A stretch of DNA of 64,000 nucleotides from Qipengyuania mesophila. Lineage in GTDB: Bacteria > Pseudomonadota > Alphaproteobacteria > Sphingomonadales > Sphingomonadaceae. The DNA is taken from contig NZ_JAIGNU010000001.1 in the NCBI RefSeq assembly GCF_019711655.1, forward strand, positions 1,149,501-1,213,500, read 5' to 3'. Position numbers and translations under genes: made by a program. Each line of letters opens with the position of its first letter. Position 1 is the first letter of the stretch. Below are positions 9,851 through 19,636 of the stretch, piece after piece. Under the pieces are notes generated by a model. It ran no database searches and had not been told where the DNA came from. It was given only the letters and a program-made list of their open reading frames with translations.

Positions 9851-12190
9851 ATGAGCGATGGGCACAATGCAATCGAGGGTACGGCGACCGACCCCGTTTG
9901 CGGAATGAGCGTGAAGATGGACGGCGCCCGCTTCATCGATCGACACGAGGGTGGCGACCATTACTTCTGCTCCTCGCGCTGCCTCGACAAGTTCCGCGCG
10001 GATCCGGAGATGTATCTTTCGAAGGCGCACCTCGATGCTGTCGAGGATGTCCCGGAAGGTACGATATACACCTGTCCGATGCATCCGGAGATCCGGCAGC
10101 CGGGGCCGGGCTCCTGCCCGATATGCGGGATGGCCCTCGAACCCGAAACGGTCACCTTGAACGAGGGCCCCGATCCCGAACTCGTCGACATGCGGCGAAG
10201 GTTCTGGTGGAGCGCGCTCTTCACCCTGCCGCTCTTCGCCTATGCGATGGGCGACATGATCCCGTCGCGACCGTTCGATCAGGTCATCGAACCCGCTTTC
10301 GCGCAGTGGCTGCAGCTTCTGCTGGCCACTCCGGTGGTGCTTTGGGGCGGCTGGCCCTTCTTCACCCGCGCGCTGCAATCAGTCCGAACCATGAACCTCA
10401 ACATGTTCACCCTGATCGGCTTCGGCGTTGCCATCGCTTATCTGTTCAGCCTTGTGGCAACCCTCGCCCCGGACATCTTCCCCGAGGCTTTCCGCGATCA
10501 TGCGGGCCGGGTCGGCGTCTATTACGAGGCCGCAGCGGTTATCACGACCCTCGTGCTGCTCGGGCAGGTGCTCGAGCTCAAGGCGCGCGGATCGACATCG
10601 AGCGCCTTGCGAGCGCTTCTCGAACTCGCGCCCCCGACCGCGATGAAGATCTTCGGTCGCGGCGATGAGCGCGAAGTACCGCTCGATGAATTGACGTCGG
10701 GGGACCTGCTGCGCGTGCGTCCGGGCGACAAGGTCCCCGTCGATGGTACGCTCGAGGATGGAAGCAGCGCCATCGACGAGTCCATGATCAGCGGCGAGCC
10801 CATTCCCGTCAAGAAAAGCGCTGGCGATCCCGTGATCGGAGGCACTGTCAACCAGACCGGCAGCTTCACCATGCGCGCGACGCAGGTCGGCGCGGACACC
10901 ATGCTCTCGAAGATCGTGCAGATGGTGGCGGAGGCGCAGCGCAGCCGGGCACCGATCCAGCGGCTCGCCGACCAAGTCACCGGATGGTTCGTGCCCATCG
11001 TCGTCCTTGTCGCTATCGTGAGTTTTGTCGTCTGGGCCATCTGGGGACCGGCACCGGCCCTTGCCTACGCGCTCGTCAACGCGGTCGCCGTTCTGATCAT
11101 CGCCTGTCCCTGCGCGCTCGGACTGGCGACGCCAATGTCGATCATGACCGGCACCGGCAAGGGAGCCCAGCACGGCATCCTGATCAAGAACGCCGAAGCG
11201 CTCGAAACGCTGGAAAAGATCGATACGCTGGTTGTCGACAAGACCGGCACACTGACCCGGGGCAAGCCCGATCTTGTCGACGTAAAACCGCAGTCAGATT
11301 TCGACGAGCAGGAGTTGCTGAGCCTTGTCGCTGCCGTTGAGAGAGGAAGCGAGCATCCGCTCGCCCACGCGATCGTGGAAGGGGCTCAAAACAGGGGCGC
11401 TGCCATTCTCGACGCTTCCGATATCGAGTCCGTGACCGGCGAAGGCATCCAGGCAAATGTCGACAAGCGCAGGGTCGCGATCGGGAATGAAAAGATGATG
11501 GAGCGTATAGGGGCGCTCGAAGAAGGCTGGCGGTCAACGGCGGACGAAGGCCGAAGCCTCGGACAGACGGTGATGTTCGTGGCCGTGGACGGGGCACCGG
11601 CAGGCCTTATCGCTGTCGCCGATCCGATCAAGGAAACCAGCCGCACCGCTATTGCCGCGCTGCATGAGCGCGGCATCAAGATCGTGATGCTTACCGGCGA
11701 CAGCGAAGCCACCGCGCGTGCGGTAGCAAGCCAGGTCGGTATCGACGAAGTCGAAGCGAATGTCTCGCCCGAGGACAAACATCGCAAGATCGAGCAGTTG
11801 AAGAGCGAGGGTCGCCGGGTCGCTATGGCCGGCGACGGCATAAACGACGCACCCGCGCTTGCCGCTTCGCATGTCGGCATCGCGATGGGAACGGGTACCG
11901 ATGTCGCGATCGAAAGCGCGGGCGTGACATTGGTGCGCGGCGACCTCGTCGGCGTTGTTCAGGCGCTCGTCCTGTCTCGGGCCACTATGCGCAACATCAG
12001 GCAGAACCTGTTCTTTGCCTTTGCGTATAATGCGCTCGGCATACCGGTCGCAGCAGGTGTCCTCTATCCATGGACCGGGTTGCTTTTGAACCCGATGATC
12101 GCGGCCGCAGCGATGAGCCTGTCTTCGGTATCGGTGATCGGCAACGCCCTGCGCCTGCGCGGCCTCGCTCTTCCCAAATTCGATACCTGA
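9851..12190 (+). CDS. copA: Copper-translocating P1B-type ATPase with YHS and HMBD N-terminus
   Basis: This 779-residue ATP-driven exporter should move Cu(I) or Ag(I) from cytoplasm to periplasm. In place of a GMTCxxC domain it starts with a YHS domain ([10 protein letters not shown] to [10 protein letters not shown], about 14-57) and a heavy-metal-binding domain (YTCPMHPEI to [10 protein letters not shown], about 75-99). The membrane CPC motif is at Cys419-Pro-Cys421, the phosphorylated aspartate is Asp463 in DKTGTLT, and the hinge is GDGINDAPA. The final part overlaps no neighbour and a small membrane protein follows 29 bp downstream. It completes the oxidase and Cus copper module. Confidence 0.95.
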   Translation: MSDGHNAIEGTATDPVCGMSVKMDGARFIDRHEGGDHYFCSSRCLDKFRADPEMYLSKAHLDAVEDVPEGTIYTCPMHPEIRQPGPGSCPICGMALEPETVTLNEGPDPELVDMRRRFWWSALFTLPLFAYAMGDMIPSRPFDQVIEPAFAQWLQLLLATPVVLWGGWPFFTRALQSVRTMNLNMFTLIGFGVAIAYLFSLVATLAPDIFPEAFRDHAGRVGVYYEAAAVITTLVLLGQVLELKARGSTSSALRALLELAPPTAMKIFGRGDEREVPLDELTSGDLLRVRPGDKVPVDGTLEDGSSAIDESMISGEPIPVKKSAGDPVIGGTVNQTGSFTMRATQVGADTMLSKIVQMVAEAQRSRAPIQRLADQVTGWFVPIVVLVAIVSFVVWAIWGPAPALAYALVNAVAVLIIACPCALGLATPMSIMTGTGKGAQHGILIKNAEALETLEKIDTLVVDKTGTLTRGKPDLVDVKPQSDFDEQELLSLVAAVERGSEHPLAHAIVEGAQNRGAAILDASDIESVTGEGIQANVDKRRVAIGNEKMMERIGALEEGWRSTADEGRSLGQTVMFVAVDGAPAGLIAVADPIKETSRTAIAALHERGIKIVMLTGDSEATARAVASQVGIDEVEANVSPEDKHRKIEQLKSEGRRVAMAGDGINDAPALAASHVGIAMGTGTDVAIESAGVTLVRGDLVGVVQALVLSRATMRNIRQNLFFAFAYNALGIPVAAGVLYPWTGLLLNPMIAAAAMSLSSVSVIGNALRLRGLALPKFDT

Positions 12191-12219
12191 GCGATGGGGA
12201 CGGGACGGAGATCGCAGGA

Positions 12220-12711
12220 GTGACGAATCAGACGATGCAGGATCAGGACCAAATCTCTGAGGAATCGCGCGAATGGCGCGGTGCTCATCCAGCCCTCTGG
12301 ATCGCGATATTCGGAATTCTTATCGCATTCGCCTGGGAGATGCTTCAGCTTCCTTTCTACCAGTCGGGAGGTCTGTCGCCTGCCGAGGCAGCACGTCGCT
12401 GCGGCCTGGCCTCGTTCGGCGATGCCGGGATCATGGTGGCCGCTTATCTCGGCGCCTCTGTCGGCAGTGGTAAAACGCCGTGGCTCGTAGACTGGCCGAT
12501 CTCGCGTTTGGTCGTGTTCCTGGGAATCGGCCTGGCCATTACTGCCATGGTCGAAGTGCTGGCTGTCGGTGCCGACTGGGGGTGGTCCTATAGTGCAATC
12601 ATGCCGCTTGTGCCCGGGACCAAAATCGGCCTGGTACCGATCGTGATGTGGGTCGCGGTTCCCACCGCCACCTTGTGGCTCGCGCGCCGTCTCGGCACCG
12701 GACCCCGCTGA
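12220..12711 (+). CDS. Small integral membrane protein, function unknown
   Basis: This protein of about 163 residues has four likely membrane segments (around WIAIFGILIAFAWEMLQLPF, then a Gly/Ala-rich helix, one at VVFLGIGLAITAMVEVLAV, and a final one at IGLVPIVMWVAVPTATLWLA). GTG 12220 is chosen because GGACGGAG lies at a good spacing; ATG 12235 is an in-frame alternative. It follows the copper ATPase gene closely and is convergent with the iron permease gene. I do not recognise the family. A role in the metal operon is inferred only from position. Confidence 0.7.
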   Translation: MTNQTMQDQDQISEESREWRGAHPALWIAIFGILIAFAWEMLQLPFYQSGGLSPAEAARRCGLASFGDAGIMVAAYLGASVGSGKTPWLVDWPISRLVVFLGIGLAITAMVEVLAVGADWGWSYSAIMPLVPGTKIGLVPIVMWVAVPTATLWLARRLGTGPR

Positions 12712-12728
12712 TCGCAAACCGGGATCTC

Positions 12729-14681
12729 CTATCCCTCGACAGCTGCCGGCTGCGGTCCCGATGGTGATCGACTTACCCGAAATCCGGCAATCAGGGCCAG
12801 CAGCGTGAGCAATTGCGCGCCGATCGTCTCGACAGTCGGGAAGAAGCCGAGTTCGGCGAGGCGCGGCAAGCCGGCGATGAAAGTGGCGGAAAGAACTCCG
12901 GCCTCCTGGAAAGCGCCCACGCCCTTGCCCGCGAGAATGACCGCAAGGATCGCAATCAGGATAGCACTGTAGCGGAAGAACTGGGTGATCGGCAGTTTGC
13001 GGCTGTAGCGCAGCATGGCCCAAGCAATGAGCGCCAGCAGCGCTACTGCCGACAAGGCACCTGCCAGTATGATGCCGCTGCTCTGCGGGTTCCACAGGGC
13101 AGCGTAGAACAGGATAGTCTCGAAAGCTTCGCGGTAGACCACGACAAAGGCGAGCCCGAAGAGAAACCATGCCGATCCGCGCGAAAGCGCCTTGCCCATT
13201 TTTTCCTGGATATAGCGCCGCCACTCCTCGGCCTGGGATTTGCCGTGCATCCAGATCCCGACCGATACGAGAATGACAGCCGCAAGCAGCGCGCCGATCC
13301 CTTCGGTCATCTCGCGGCTCGCCCCGCTGATGCTTACGAAGTAGGTTGCTACGACCCAGGTGGCGACACCTGCGAAAAGAGCAGCGATCCAGCCACCATG
13401 GATATAGGGCAATACCTCGGAGCGCTGCGACTTTTTCACAAAGGCGATCATGGCGATCACAACCAGAAGTGCTTCGATCCCCTCGCGCAGCAGGATGGTG
13501 AACGCCCCGAGAAAGGTCGAGATTTCGCTGGCGGCCTCAGGAGCCAACGCTCCCTCGGCTCTGGCCAGCAGACTATCGATGCGAGCCCTTAGTTGCTGTA
13601 GTTCGGATGGATCCGCACCGGACTCTATTCCGGCCCGAAATTGCCCGAGCGCCTGTTCTACCTCGCGCATCAAACCGCCATCGCGCGTTGCAAGGAGGGC
13701 CTCCAGGGGTTCGAACCCGTCGAGATAGGCAGACAGGGCAAGCTGCCGCGCTTCCTCTCGGTTGCCAGCCCGATAAGCTGACAGGCTGCGATCGAGCGTA
13801 TCGCGAACGAAGGCGAGCGAACCTGCGTCATTTGCCTGTCCCACCGCATCGGGATTGGCGCGAAGATAGGCAATGACGGCGAGCGCACGGTCCTCGCCGA
13901 TCTGCTCGGCCAGACTTTCCGGTGTGAGCGCGGCGAGCGTCTCGAGATCGGGGACAAGCTGGCGTATGCCATCATCTTCCCGCCAAATACGCTCGCCCTT
14001 GGCCACATCTTCAAAAGCAATGCTGCCGGCATGGAATGCAAGCGCCCAGCGATCCTCGTCGGACAGCGATGCGAAGCTGGCCATGGACGTTCCTTCCAGC
14101 CCTTGCGTGATGACCTGGTAAAGCCCGAACGCACTGCGCTGCCGCGCCCGGTCGATATCGGTGAAGTCGATCGGCGGGGGATCAAGTGCCTGCATTGCGG
14201 CAGGTGGCGCACTTCCGGCGGCGCCGTGACACGAGGCGCAGTTCTGCGCGAAGAGAGTGCGGGCGCGGTCAAGGTCGGGCGCTTGCGAAGGGGCAAGCGG
14301 AACCGGGTAGGCTGTCAGCAACGAGGCTGCCAGCGCGCGCGCTAAGCGCCCAACTCGCTCGGCGGGTTCCTTATTGGCGATCAGAGCTCGCAGCTGGTCC
14401 GATCGGCGGATGAGCGCTTGATTGTCTTTAGTATCCGGCAATGCAGCGATCTGCCGCGCCACGACATCGGAAAACTCCACCATTTCGCGATATTCGAATT
14501 CGTCGGCAACACTTCCCTCGGAAACGGCGGAGGCGTAGTCGACCGCGATATAATCGAGCAGACGCCAGGTGGTTCGCACGTCGGGTTCTTCCGCGTTCGC
14601 GGTGACGGACAGACACAGCGCAAGCGCCAGCAGAATGAGCCGCAGTGCCGGATGGACGGTGGCGGAGACGATGCGATGCAT
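12729..14681 (-). CDS. FTR1-family iron permease with N-terminal cytochrome c domain
   Basis: This 650-residue protein combines a signal peptide (1-30, ending ANA) and a periplasmic region with a heme c site CASCH (148-152). A helical stretch follows, then an FTR1/EfeU permease domain with seven predicted helices. The iron-exchange motifs REGIE (399-403) and REAFE (517-521) are both intact. FTR1 permeases import iron coupled to its oxidation; the fused cytochrome could take the electron. An imperfect Fur-like palindrome lies 20 bp before the start. It is convergent with the copper operon and downstream of the CDF gene. Confidence 0.92.
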   Translation of the reverse strand: MHRIVSATVHPALRLILLALALCLSVTANAEEPDVRTTWRLLDYIAVDYASAVSEGSVADEFEYREMVEFSDVVARQIAALPDTKDNQALIRRSDQLRALIANKEPAERVGRLARALAASLLTAYPVPLAPSQAPDLDRARTLFAQNCASCHGAAGSAPPAAMQALDPPPIDFTDIDRARQRSAFGLYQVITQGLEGTSMASFASLSDEDRWALAFHAGSIAFEDVAKGERIWREDDGIRQLVPDLETLAALTPESLAEQIGEDRALAVIAYLRANPDAVGQANDAGSLAFVRDTLDRSLSAYRAGNREEARQLALSAYLDGFEPLEALLATRDGGLMREVEQALGQFRAGIESGADPSELQQLRARIDSLLARAEGALAPEAASEISTFLGAFTILLREGIEALLVVIAMIAFVKKSQRSEVLPYIHGGWIAALFAGVATWVVATYFVSISGASREMTEGIGALLAAVILVSVGIWMHGKSQAEEWRRYIQEKMGKALSRGSAWFLFGLAFVVVYREAFETILFYAALWNPQSSGIILAGALSAVALLALIAWAMLRYSRKLPITQFFRYSAILIAILAVILAGKGVGAFQEAGVLSATFIAGLPRLAELGFFPTVETIGAQLLTLLALIAGFRVSRSPSGPQPAAVEG

Positions 14682-14700
14682 GAGGGGTCTCTATATCTGT

Positions 14701-14715
14701 TGCAATTAATTCGCA
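14701..14715. promoter_or_regulatory. Candidate Fur-type operator upstream of the iron permease
   Basis: The 15-base sequence TGCAATTAATTCGCA is an imperfect palindrome with five of seven positions paired. It is AT-rich inside a GC-rich region and ends 20 bp before the permease start. Iron permease genes are commonly Fur-controlled; assignment of this site to Fur is inference. Confidence 0.35.
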
Positions 14716-14777
14716 ATAGCAGGGTGTAGACGGAAATGTATTTCCTCCAACCCCCGATCGCGGGGATATTCTGGAGT

Positions 14778-15395
14778 TTAGGTAGAGCGCAGTTCGCCAC
14801 GGGCCTGTTTGGAGACTTCGGCACTTCCCCACACCGCCAGTCCTGCCATGATGCTCGCCACAACCAGATCGGGCCACGCACGGCCGGTGCCGAAAACGCC
14901 AATCGCTGCCGCCAGCACGGCGATATTACCGATCGCGTCGTTGCGCGAACAGATCCACACCGAGCGCATGTTCGCGTCGCCCGAGCGATACCGGAACAGC
15001 ATCGCGGCGACGGCGAGATTTACCGCCAGAGCAAGAGAACCGATGGCGCCCATCGTTCCCGGGTCGGGCGACGCCCCGACAAAGAAACCCCAGATGGCCG
15101 AGCCGAGCACCCACAGGCCGAAAGCCAGCATGGTCGCTGCCTTTACGAGAGCCGCACGCGCGCGCCAGACGAGCGCCATCCCCGCTACACCGAGACTGAT
15201 AGCATAGTTTGCCGCATCACCGAGAAAGTCGAGCGCGTCGGCCTGCAAGGCGCGCGAATCCGCAGCAATGCCTGCCACGATCTCCACGCCGAACATGATT
15301 GCATTAAGGCCCAGTGCGATCCACAGAATGCGCCGCCATGTCGGATCGTTGTTGTTTGCACCGGCCTCATCGGGGCCGCAGCAGGTCTTTCCCAT
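14778..15395 (-). CDS. Short CDF cation efflux transporter
   Basis: This 205-residue protein has six predicted membrane helices and no C-terminal cytoplasmic domain, so it is a short CDF. The N-terminus carries TCCGPD, a possible metal-binding cysteine pair. The helix 2 site reads DFLGD (D-x3-D). The helix 5 site reads CSRND, where many CDF proteins have H-x3-D, so the metal-site residues differ from the Zn-type set. It is divergent from a MerR gene with a perfect operator between them, which suggests metal-induced expression. The likely substrate is a divalent cation, judged from the regulator's cysteines. Confidence 0.85.
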   Translation of the reverse strand: MGKTCCGPDEAGANNNDPTWRRILWIALGLNAIMFGVEIVAGIAADSRALQADALDFLGDAANYAISLGVAGMALVWRARAALVKAATMLAFGLWVLGSAIWGFFVGASPDPGTMGAIGSLALAVNLAVAAMLFRYRSGDANMRSVWICSRNDAIGNIAVLAAAIGVFGTGRAWPDLVVASIMAGLAVWGSAEVSKQARGELRST

Positions 15396-15428
15396 TTACT
15401 CGACTCCTTGCGTCGATCCGCCCTATGC

Positions 15429-15449
15429 ACCTTGTAGTAACTACAAGGT
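15429..15449. promoter_or_regulatory. MerR-type operator between the CDF and regulator genes
   Basis: A perfect inverted repeat ACCTTGTAG-N3-CTACAAGGT spans 21 bp in the 75-bp divergent intergenic region. Metal-responsive MerR proteins bind such ACCTT-type repeats inside elongated promoter spacers. It lies 22 bp before the MerR ATG and 34 bp before the CDF start. Confidence 0.85.
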
Positions 15450-15470
15450 CAAGCGGCAGGAGCCTTTGTC

Positions 15471-15869
15471 ATGAGAATTGGTCAACTTGCCCGGATAACC
15501 GGCGTCAAATCCGAAACAATCCGCTTCTACGAGCGTGAGGGTATCCTCGCTGCCCCTCCACGCACGCGGGCCAATTATCGCGATTATGGACCAGCAGAGG
15601 AAGCGCGCCTTAACTTCATACGGCGCGCGCGTGATCTCGGCTTCTCCATGGCACGCATCAGGGAATTGCTCGATCTCTCCGATGATGCCGACCGGTCCTG
15701 CGCGGGCATCGACGCTCTGGCCAGAAGCCATCTCGGCGAGGTCGAGCGCAAGATCGCGAGCCTGGAGGCGTTGCGGACGGAACTTGGGCGTATGATCGCT
15801 GCCTGCGAGCAAGACACTGTAGGCGATTGCCGCATCATCGATGCACTTGCGGGTACCGCCGAGCCTTGA
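15471..15869 (+). CDS. MerR-family metal-responsive transcriptional regulator
   Basis: This 132-residue regulator has a winged helix-turn-helix N-terminus (MRIGQLARITGVKSETIRFY) and a long dimerisation helix. Its metal-binding cysteines are Cys77, Cys112 and Cys120. Cys112-x7-Cys120 matches the sensor loop of CueR-like proteins. A Cys at position 77, rather than the Ser of CueR, is the feature of divalent sensors such as CadR and PbrR. It is therefore more likely to sense Zn, Cd, Pb or Co than copper. It probably controls the divergent CDF gene and possibly the permease gene beyond it. Confidence 0.9.
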   Translation: MRIGQLARITGVKSETIRFYEREGILAAPPRTRANYRDYGPAEEARLNFIRRARDLGFSMARIRELLDLSDDADRSCAGIDALARSHLGEVERKIASLEALRTELGRMIAACEQDTVGDCRIIDALAGTAEP

Positions 15870-16006
15870 TGTCCGCGCCTCGTGCGCCAGTTCGGTCAGG
15901 CTCGCCAATGCACGGCTTTTGTCGGCCGCCCATAAGAGACTTAACTTCGGGAAAGGCCGACGAGTGCGAAGCTGCCCGTGTCGCCATCCCGGGTCTGTCG
16001 AACGGG

Positions 16007-17401
16007 CTATGATGCCGCCGCAGGCCAGTTCCAGACGGCCATTTTTTCAATGCTCATATCCGCCATAGTGTAGGGGATCCCGCCGACGCCAAGCCCGGAG
16101 CGGCGCAGCCCTGCAAAAGGCATCCAGTCGACGCGGAATGCCGTATGGTCGTTCACCATCACAGCCGATCCCGCCAGAGACTGTATGCAATGATTGGCGA
16201 TTGACAGCCGATCGGTGAATATAGCGGCCTGAAAGGCGTAAGGCAGGGCATTGGCCTGCTCGATAGCCAGGTCGATATCGTCATAGCCATACACGCAGAT
16301 CACGGGGCCGAAGATTTCTTCCTGGGATACCTTGGCACTTTCGGGAGGATCGACAATGACGGTCGGGGAGAAAAGAGTGTCACTCAGGCGGCTTCCCCCG
16401 CAGACCAGGGTGCCGCCTGCTGCAATGGCTTCATCGACCCAGCGTTCGACGCGGTCGACTTCCTCCGTTCGGATCAGGGGTCCGCATTGGGTTTCGGCAT
16501 CGGCGGGATCGCCCACGACCAGCTTTTCGGCAGATCGCCCTAGGTCATTGGCGAAGTCTTTCAATTCTGCAGCAGGGACGAATACGCGCTGCACGGAAAC
16601 GCAGACCTGACCCGAATGATAGAACCCGCCTTTGAGCAACGAGGCGATCACTGCTGCGCGCTCCACGCCGCTGTCCACGATTACCGGCGCCGCGCCGCCG
16701 TGCTCGAGAGCAATGCGGGTTCCGGGCGCCAGCTTCGAGCGAAGCATCCAGCCGATTTTCGCAGAACCGATGAATGAGAAGAACGCCGTGCGCGGATCGG
16801 TTGCCATCCTTTCGGCGACATCGTCGCTGCACGGAGCGAACCGGCACCAGGCCTCGGGCAGGCCGACTTCATGGAGAATGTTCACGAAGCTCTGGCATGA
16901 CAGAGGCGTTTCCAGCGCAGGCTTGATGAGAACGGGGCACCCGGCTGCTACCGCCGGTCCAACCTGATGGACGATCAGGTTGAGGGGGTGATTGAATGCC
17001 GAGATCGCCACGACAGGACCGATCGGCTCGCGGAAGGTATATGCCGTCCTTCCCGCACCCGCTTCTGTCAGGTCCATGGGGATCTCGTGACCGCCGCCAT
17101 CGCTGAGCGCCTGAACGCATAAGTCGACGCTGTTGATCGCGCGACCGGCTTCCACGCGCGCATCGACCAGCGGTTTGCCGCCCTCCCTGACGATCTGGAG
17201 AGCCAGATCCTCGGCTCGTTCGCGCATGATATCCGCAGCCCGCCGGAGGATGGCGACACGCTCGTGCACGGCAAGCCAGCCATGGCGGTCGCGGTGGAGC
17301 AACTGCGCTTCATTCAGCCATTCATCGATTTGAGGCCAGTCGATTAGCGGCACTTCTGCAACCGGCTCGCGGTCGAACGGATTGTGAACGATCGTCTTCA
17401 T
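16007..17401 (-). CDS. NAD(P)-dependent aldehyde dehydrogenase
   Basis: This 464-residue enzyme belongs to the aldehyde dehydrogenase superfamily. The segment SAFNHPLNLIVHQVGPA matches the conserved NAD-contact region, EHGG holds the general-base glutamate, and GFYHSGQVCVSV holds the catalytic cysteine. The C-terminal EEIFGPV motif is present. Its ATG overlaps the stop of the upstream thiamine-dependent gene (ATGA at 17,398-17,401), so the two are translated together. The substrate cannot be told from sequence. A product of the partner enzyme's decarboxylation is one possibility. Confidence 0.9.
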   Translation of the reverse strand: MKTIVHNPFDREPVAEVPLIDWPQIDEWLNEAQLLHRDRHGWLAVHERVAILRRAADIMRERAEDLALQIVREGGKPLVDARVEAGRAINSVDLCVQALSDGGGHEIPMDLTEAGAGRTAYTFREPIGPVVAISAFNHPLNLIVHQVGPAVAAGCPVLIKPALETPLSCQSFVNILHEVGLPEAWCRFAPCSDDVAERMATDPRTAFFSFIGSAKIGWMLRSKLAPGTRIALEHGGAAPVIVDSGVERAAVIASLLKGGFYHSGQVCVSVQRVFVPAAELKDFANDLGRSAEKLVVGDPADAETQCGPLIRTEEVDRVERWVDEAIAAGGTLVCGGSRLSDTLFSPTVIVDPPESAKVSQEEIFGPVICVYGYDDIDLAIEQANALPYAFQAAIFTDRLSIANHCIQSLAGSAVMVNDHTAFRVDWMPFAGLRRSGLGVGGIPYTMADMSIEKMAVWNWPAAAS

Positions 17402-19038
17402 AGCTCACACACCTTTGCGCCGAGTTCATCAATCAGCACCTTCTTGTTTTCGGAATAGTCGACGGGCAGATCGACGAGATGCACGCCGCCAGCCTCGAAT
17501 GCGTCGTTCAGGACCGCCACAAGATCTGCGCTCCGTTCGACCCGGTGACCGGTCGCTCCATAGCTTTGTGCGTAGGTGACGAAGTCGGGATTGGAAAAGG
17601 TCAGGCCGTAGTCCGGAAAGCCGAGCTGGTCCTGCTTCCAGCGGATCATGCCGTATGCCGCATCGTTCAGGACGAGTACGACGAGGTTCAGGCCCAGCCT
17701 GACGGCCGTTTCCAGTTCCTGCGAGTTCATCATGAACCCGCCATCGCCGCATACCGCGAGCACTCTGCGCCCCGGCGACAGCATCGCCGCCATCATGGCC
17801 GATGGAAGGCCTGCGCCCATCGTCGCCAATGCATTGTCGAGCAGGATGGTGCCAGGCTCGTGGGCGATGTAGTTTCTGGCGAACCAGATCTTGTAGATGC
17901 CGTTGTCGAGCGCAACGATATCATCGCGCGCCATTACGCTGCGTACGTCGGCAACCACGCGCTGGGGGACCATTGGAAAACGTTCGTCGTCGCTGGTCTC
18001 GGAGATGTGCGATGCAATCTCGTGATGCAGGGCGGTATAATAGCTGCGGTCGCACTGCAGCTTGCCATCCAGGCGGTTTCCCAGCCGCTCGACCGATCCG
18101 GCGATGTCGCCGATGACCTCGAGCTGCGGGAAGTAGACCTGATCGACTTCGGCTGCCTTGTAATTGATATGGATGACGGTCTGCCCGCCCGGCTCCATGA
18201 AGAAGGGCGGCTTCTCCACCACGTCGTGACCGATATTGACGATCAGATCGGCCTTTTCGATTGCGCAGTGAACATAATCGCCCGACGATAGCGCCGCGGT
18301 GCCCAGATAGAGCTCGCTATCTTCATCGACCACGCCCTTGCCCATCTGGGTGTCGAAGAATGGAAAGCCGGTATCAGACACGAATTTGCGCAACGCTTTC
18401 GAAGCGCGGCGGCGGTTCGCTCCGGCACCGATCAGGAGCAATGGCCGCTCAGCCGCGATGATGCGCTCGGCCGCTTCGTCGAGCGCAGCATCTCCGGCGA
18501 CCGCATAACGCCTGTAATGCGGAGGTATGACCGGTTCGATCGTTTCCTCTTCAGCGATATCTTCCGGCAGCTCGAGCAGTACAGCGCCCGGCCTTTCTTC
18601 CTGCGCCAGACGGAAACCTTCGCGAACGAGCGAGGGAATGCGATTGCCGTTCACGATCTGGGTCGAAGCCTTGCAGAGCGGCGTAAACAGGGAAACGACG
18701 TCGACAATCTGGAACTGGGCCTGTTTCGATGTCTTGATCGGTTTCTGCCCAGTAATAATGACGAGCGGAAAGGCCCCGAGCGCGGCATAGGCCGCCGGTG
18801 TGGTCAGGTTCGTGGCACCAGGCCCGAGCGTTGCCAGGCACACACCTGCCTTGCCGGTCAGGCGGCCATAGGTCGCCGCCATGAAGCCAGCGCCCTGTTC
18901 GTGACGGGCCAGAACCAGCGTGATGGCGGAAGTTCGCAGCGATTCCAGGAGATCCAGGTTCTCTTCGCCTGGAACGGCGAAAACATATTCGACGCCCTCG
19001 GCCTCGAGCGCGGCGACCATAAGATCGGAAGCTTTCAT
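17398..19038 (-). CDS. Acetolactate synthase large-subunit-like TPP enzyme
   Basis: This 546-residue protein has the three domains of the thiamine diphosphate family: an N-terminal pyrimidine-binding domain with the catalytic glutamate region RHEQGAGFMA, a central domain, and a C-terminal diphosphate-binding domain. The last has the GDG motif in VCGDGGFMMNSQELETA and a following LNDAAYGMI. It is the usual length for a catabolic acetolactate synthase; no regulatory small subunit lies nearby. The coupled aldehyde dehydrogenase suggests a small carbon-handling pathway carried by the island. The reaction (two pyruvates to acetolactate, or a related decarboxylation) is inferred from family. Confidence 0.87.
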   Translation of the reverse strand: MKASDLMVAALEAEGVEYVFAVPGEENLDLLESLRTSAITLVLARHEQGAGFMAATYGRLTGKAGVCLATLGPGATNLTTPAAYAALGAFPLVIITGQKPIKTSKQAQFQIVDVVSLFTPLCKASTQIVNGNRIPSLVREGFRLAQEERPGAVLLELPEDIAEEETIEPVIPPHYRRYAVAGDAALDEAAERIIAAERPLLLIGAGANRRRASKALRKFVSDTGFPFFDTQMGKGVVDEDSELYLGTAALSSGDYVHCAIEKADLIVNIGHDVVEKPPFFMEPGGQTVIHINYKAAEVDQVYFPQLEVIGDIAGSVERLGNRLDGKLQCDRSYYTALHHEIASHISETSDDERFPMVPQRVVADVRSVMARDDIVALDNGIYKIWFARNYIAHEPGTILLDNALATMGAGLPSAMMAAMLSPGRRVLAVCGDGGFMMNSQELETAVRLGLNLVVLVLNDAAYGMIRWKQDQLGFPDYGLTFSNPDFVTYAQSYGATGHRVERSADLVAVLNDAFEAGGVHLVDLPVDYSENKKVLIDELGAKVCEL

Positions 19039-19129
19039 TCGTCGGTCCTCTTTTACGAGTTGCAGGGCGGTTCATGCCGTGCGCTACCAAACTGCTTGCT
19101 TGCAGCGGCCGACCTGATCGCCGCGCTTG

Positions 19130-19636
19130 TCAATGGTCGTGATCATGGTCTTGGCATTGGTTCTTTTCGACCTGATGGCCCGGGACCATAACCGGATCAC
19201 AGTTGGCAGCGAGGCAGGCTTCGAACGTTGCATGGGTGATGGCGTGCCGCGTCTCGAGCATACCGCGAGCCCACGCCTTCACATCCTCGAAAGCCTGCAA
19301 CGAAGATTCGGCAGGAACGACATGCGCCTCAAGCGCGCGATAATGCTCGCTGATGCTCCAGACTTGGACGTGATGGACGTCGGCCACGCCTTCTGCGTCA
19401 CGCAGGTCGCTCACAATGCGATCGAACTCGCTTTCGTCCGGCACCGCGCCCATCAAGAGACGCACCGTGCGAGGCAACAAAGTAACGCCCTGCCAGATCA
19501 CAAAGTCACCAATGACCACCGTGATGGTCAGATCGGCGATATAAAGTTCGTATCGCAGAATGAGCACGCCAGCCACGATCACACCGGCCGAAGCCAGCGC
19601 ATCGGACACATTGTGCAGGAAGATCGAATAGGGTCA
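19130..19636 (-). pseudogene. 5'-truncated CDF cation transporter remnant
   Basis: This frame encodes the last two membrane helices and the cytoplasmic domain of a CDF transporter. It begins with a helix 5 zinc-type site HNVSD and ends with a His/Asp tail (DHDHDH). Helices 1 to 4 are missing. The frame runs directly out of the TGA stop of the upstream CDF gene with no start codon better than an internal GTG at 19,609. It looks like the product of a deletion that removed the first half of a CzcD-like gene. A GTG-started product of 159 residues would lack a transport path. Confidence 0.75.
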
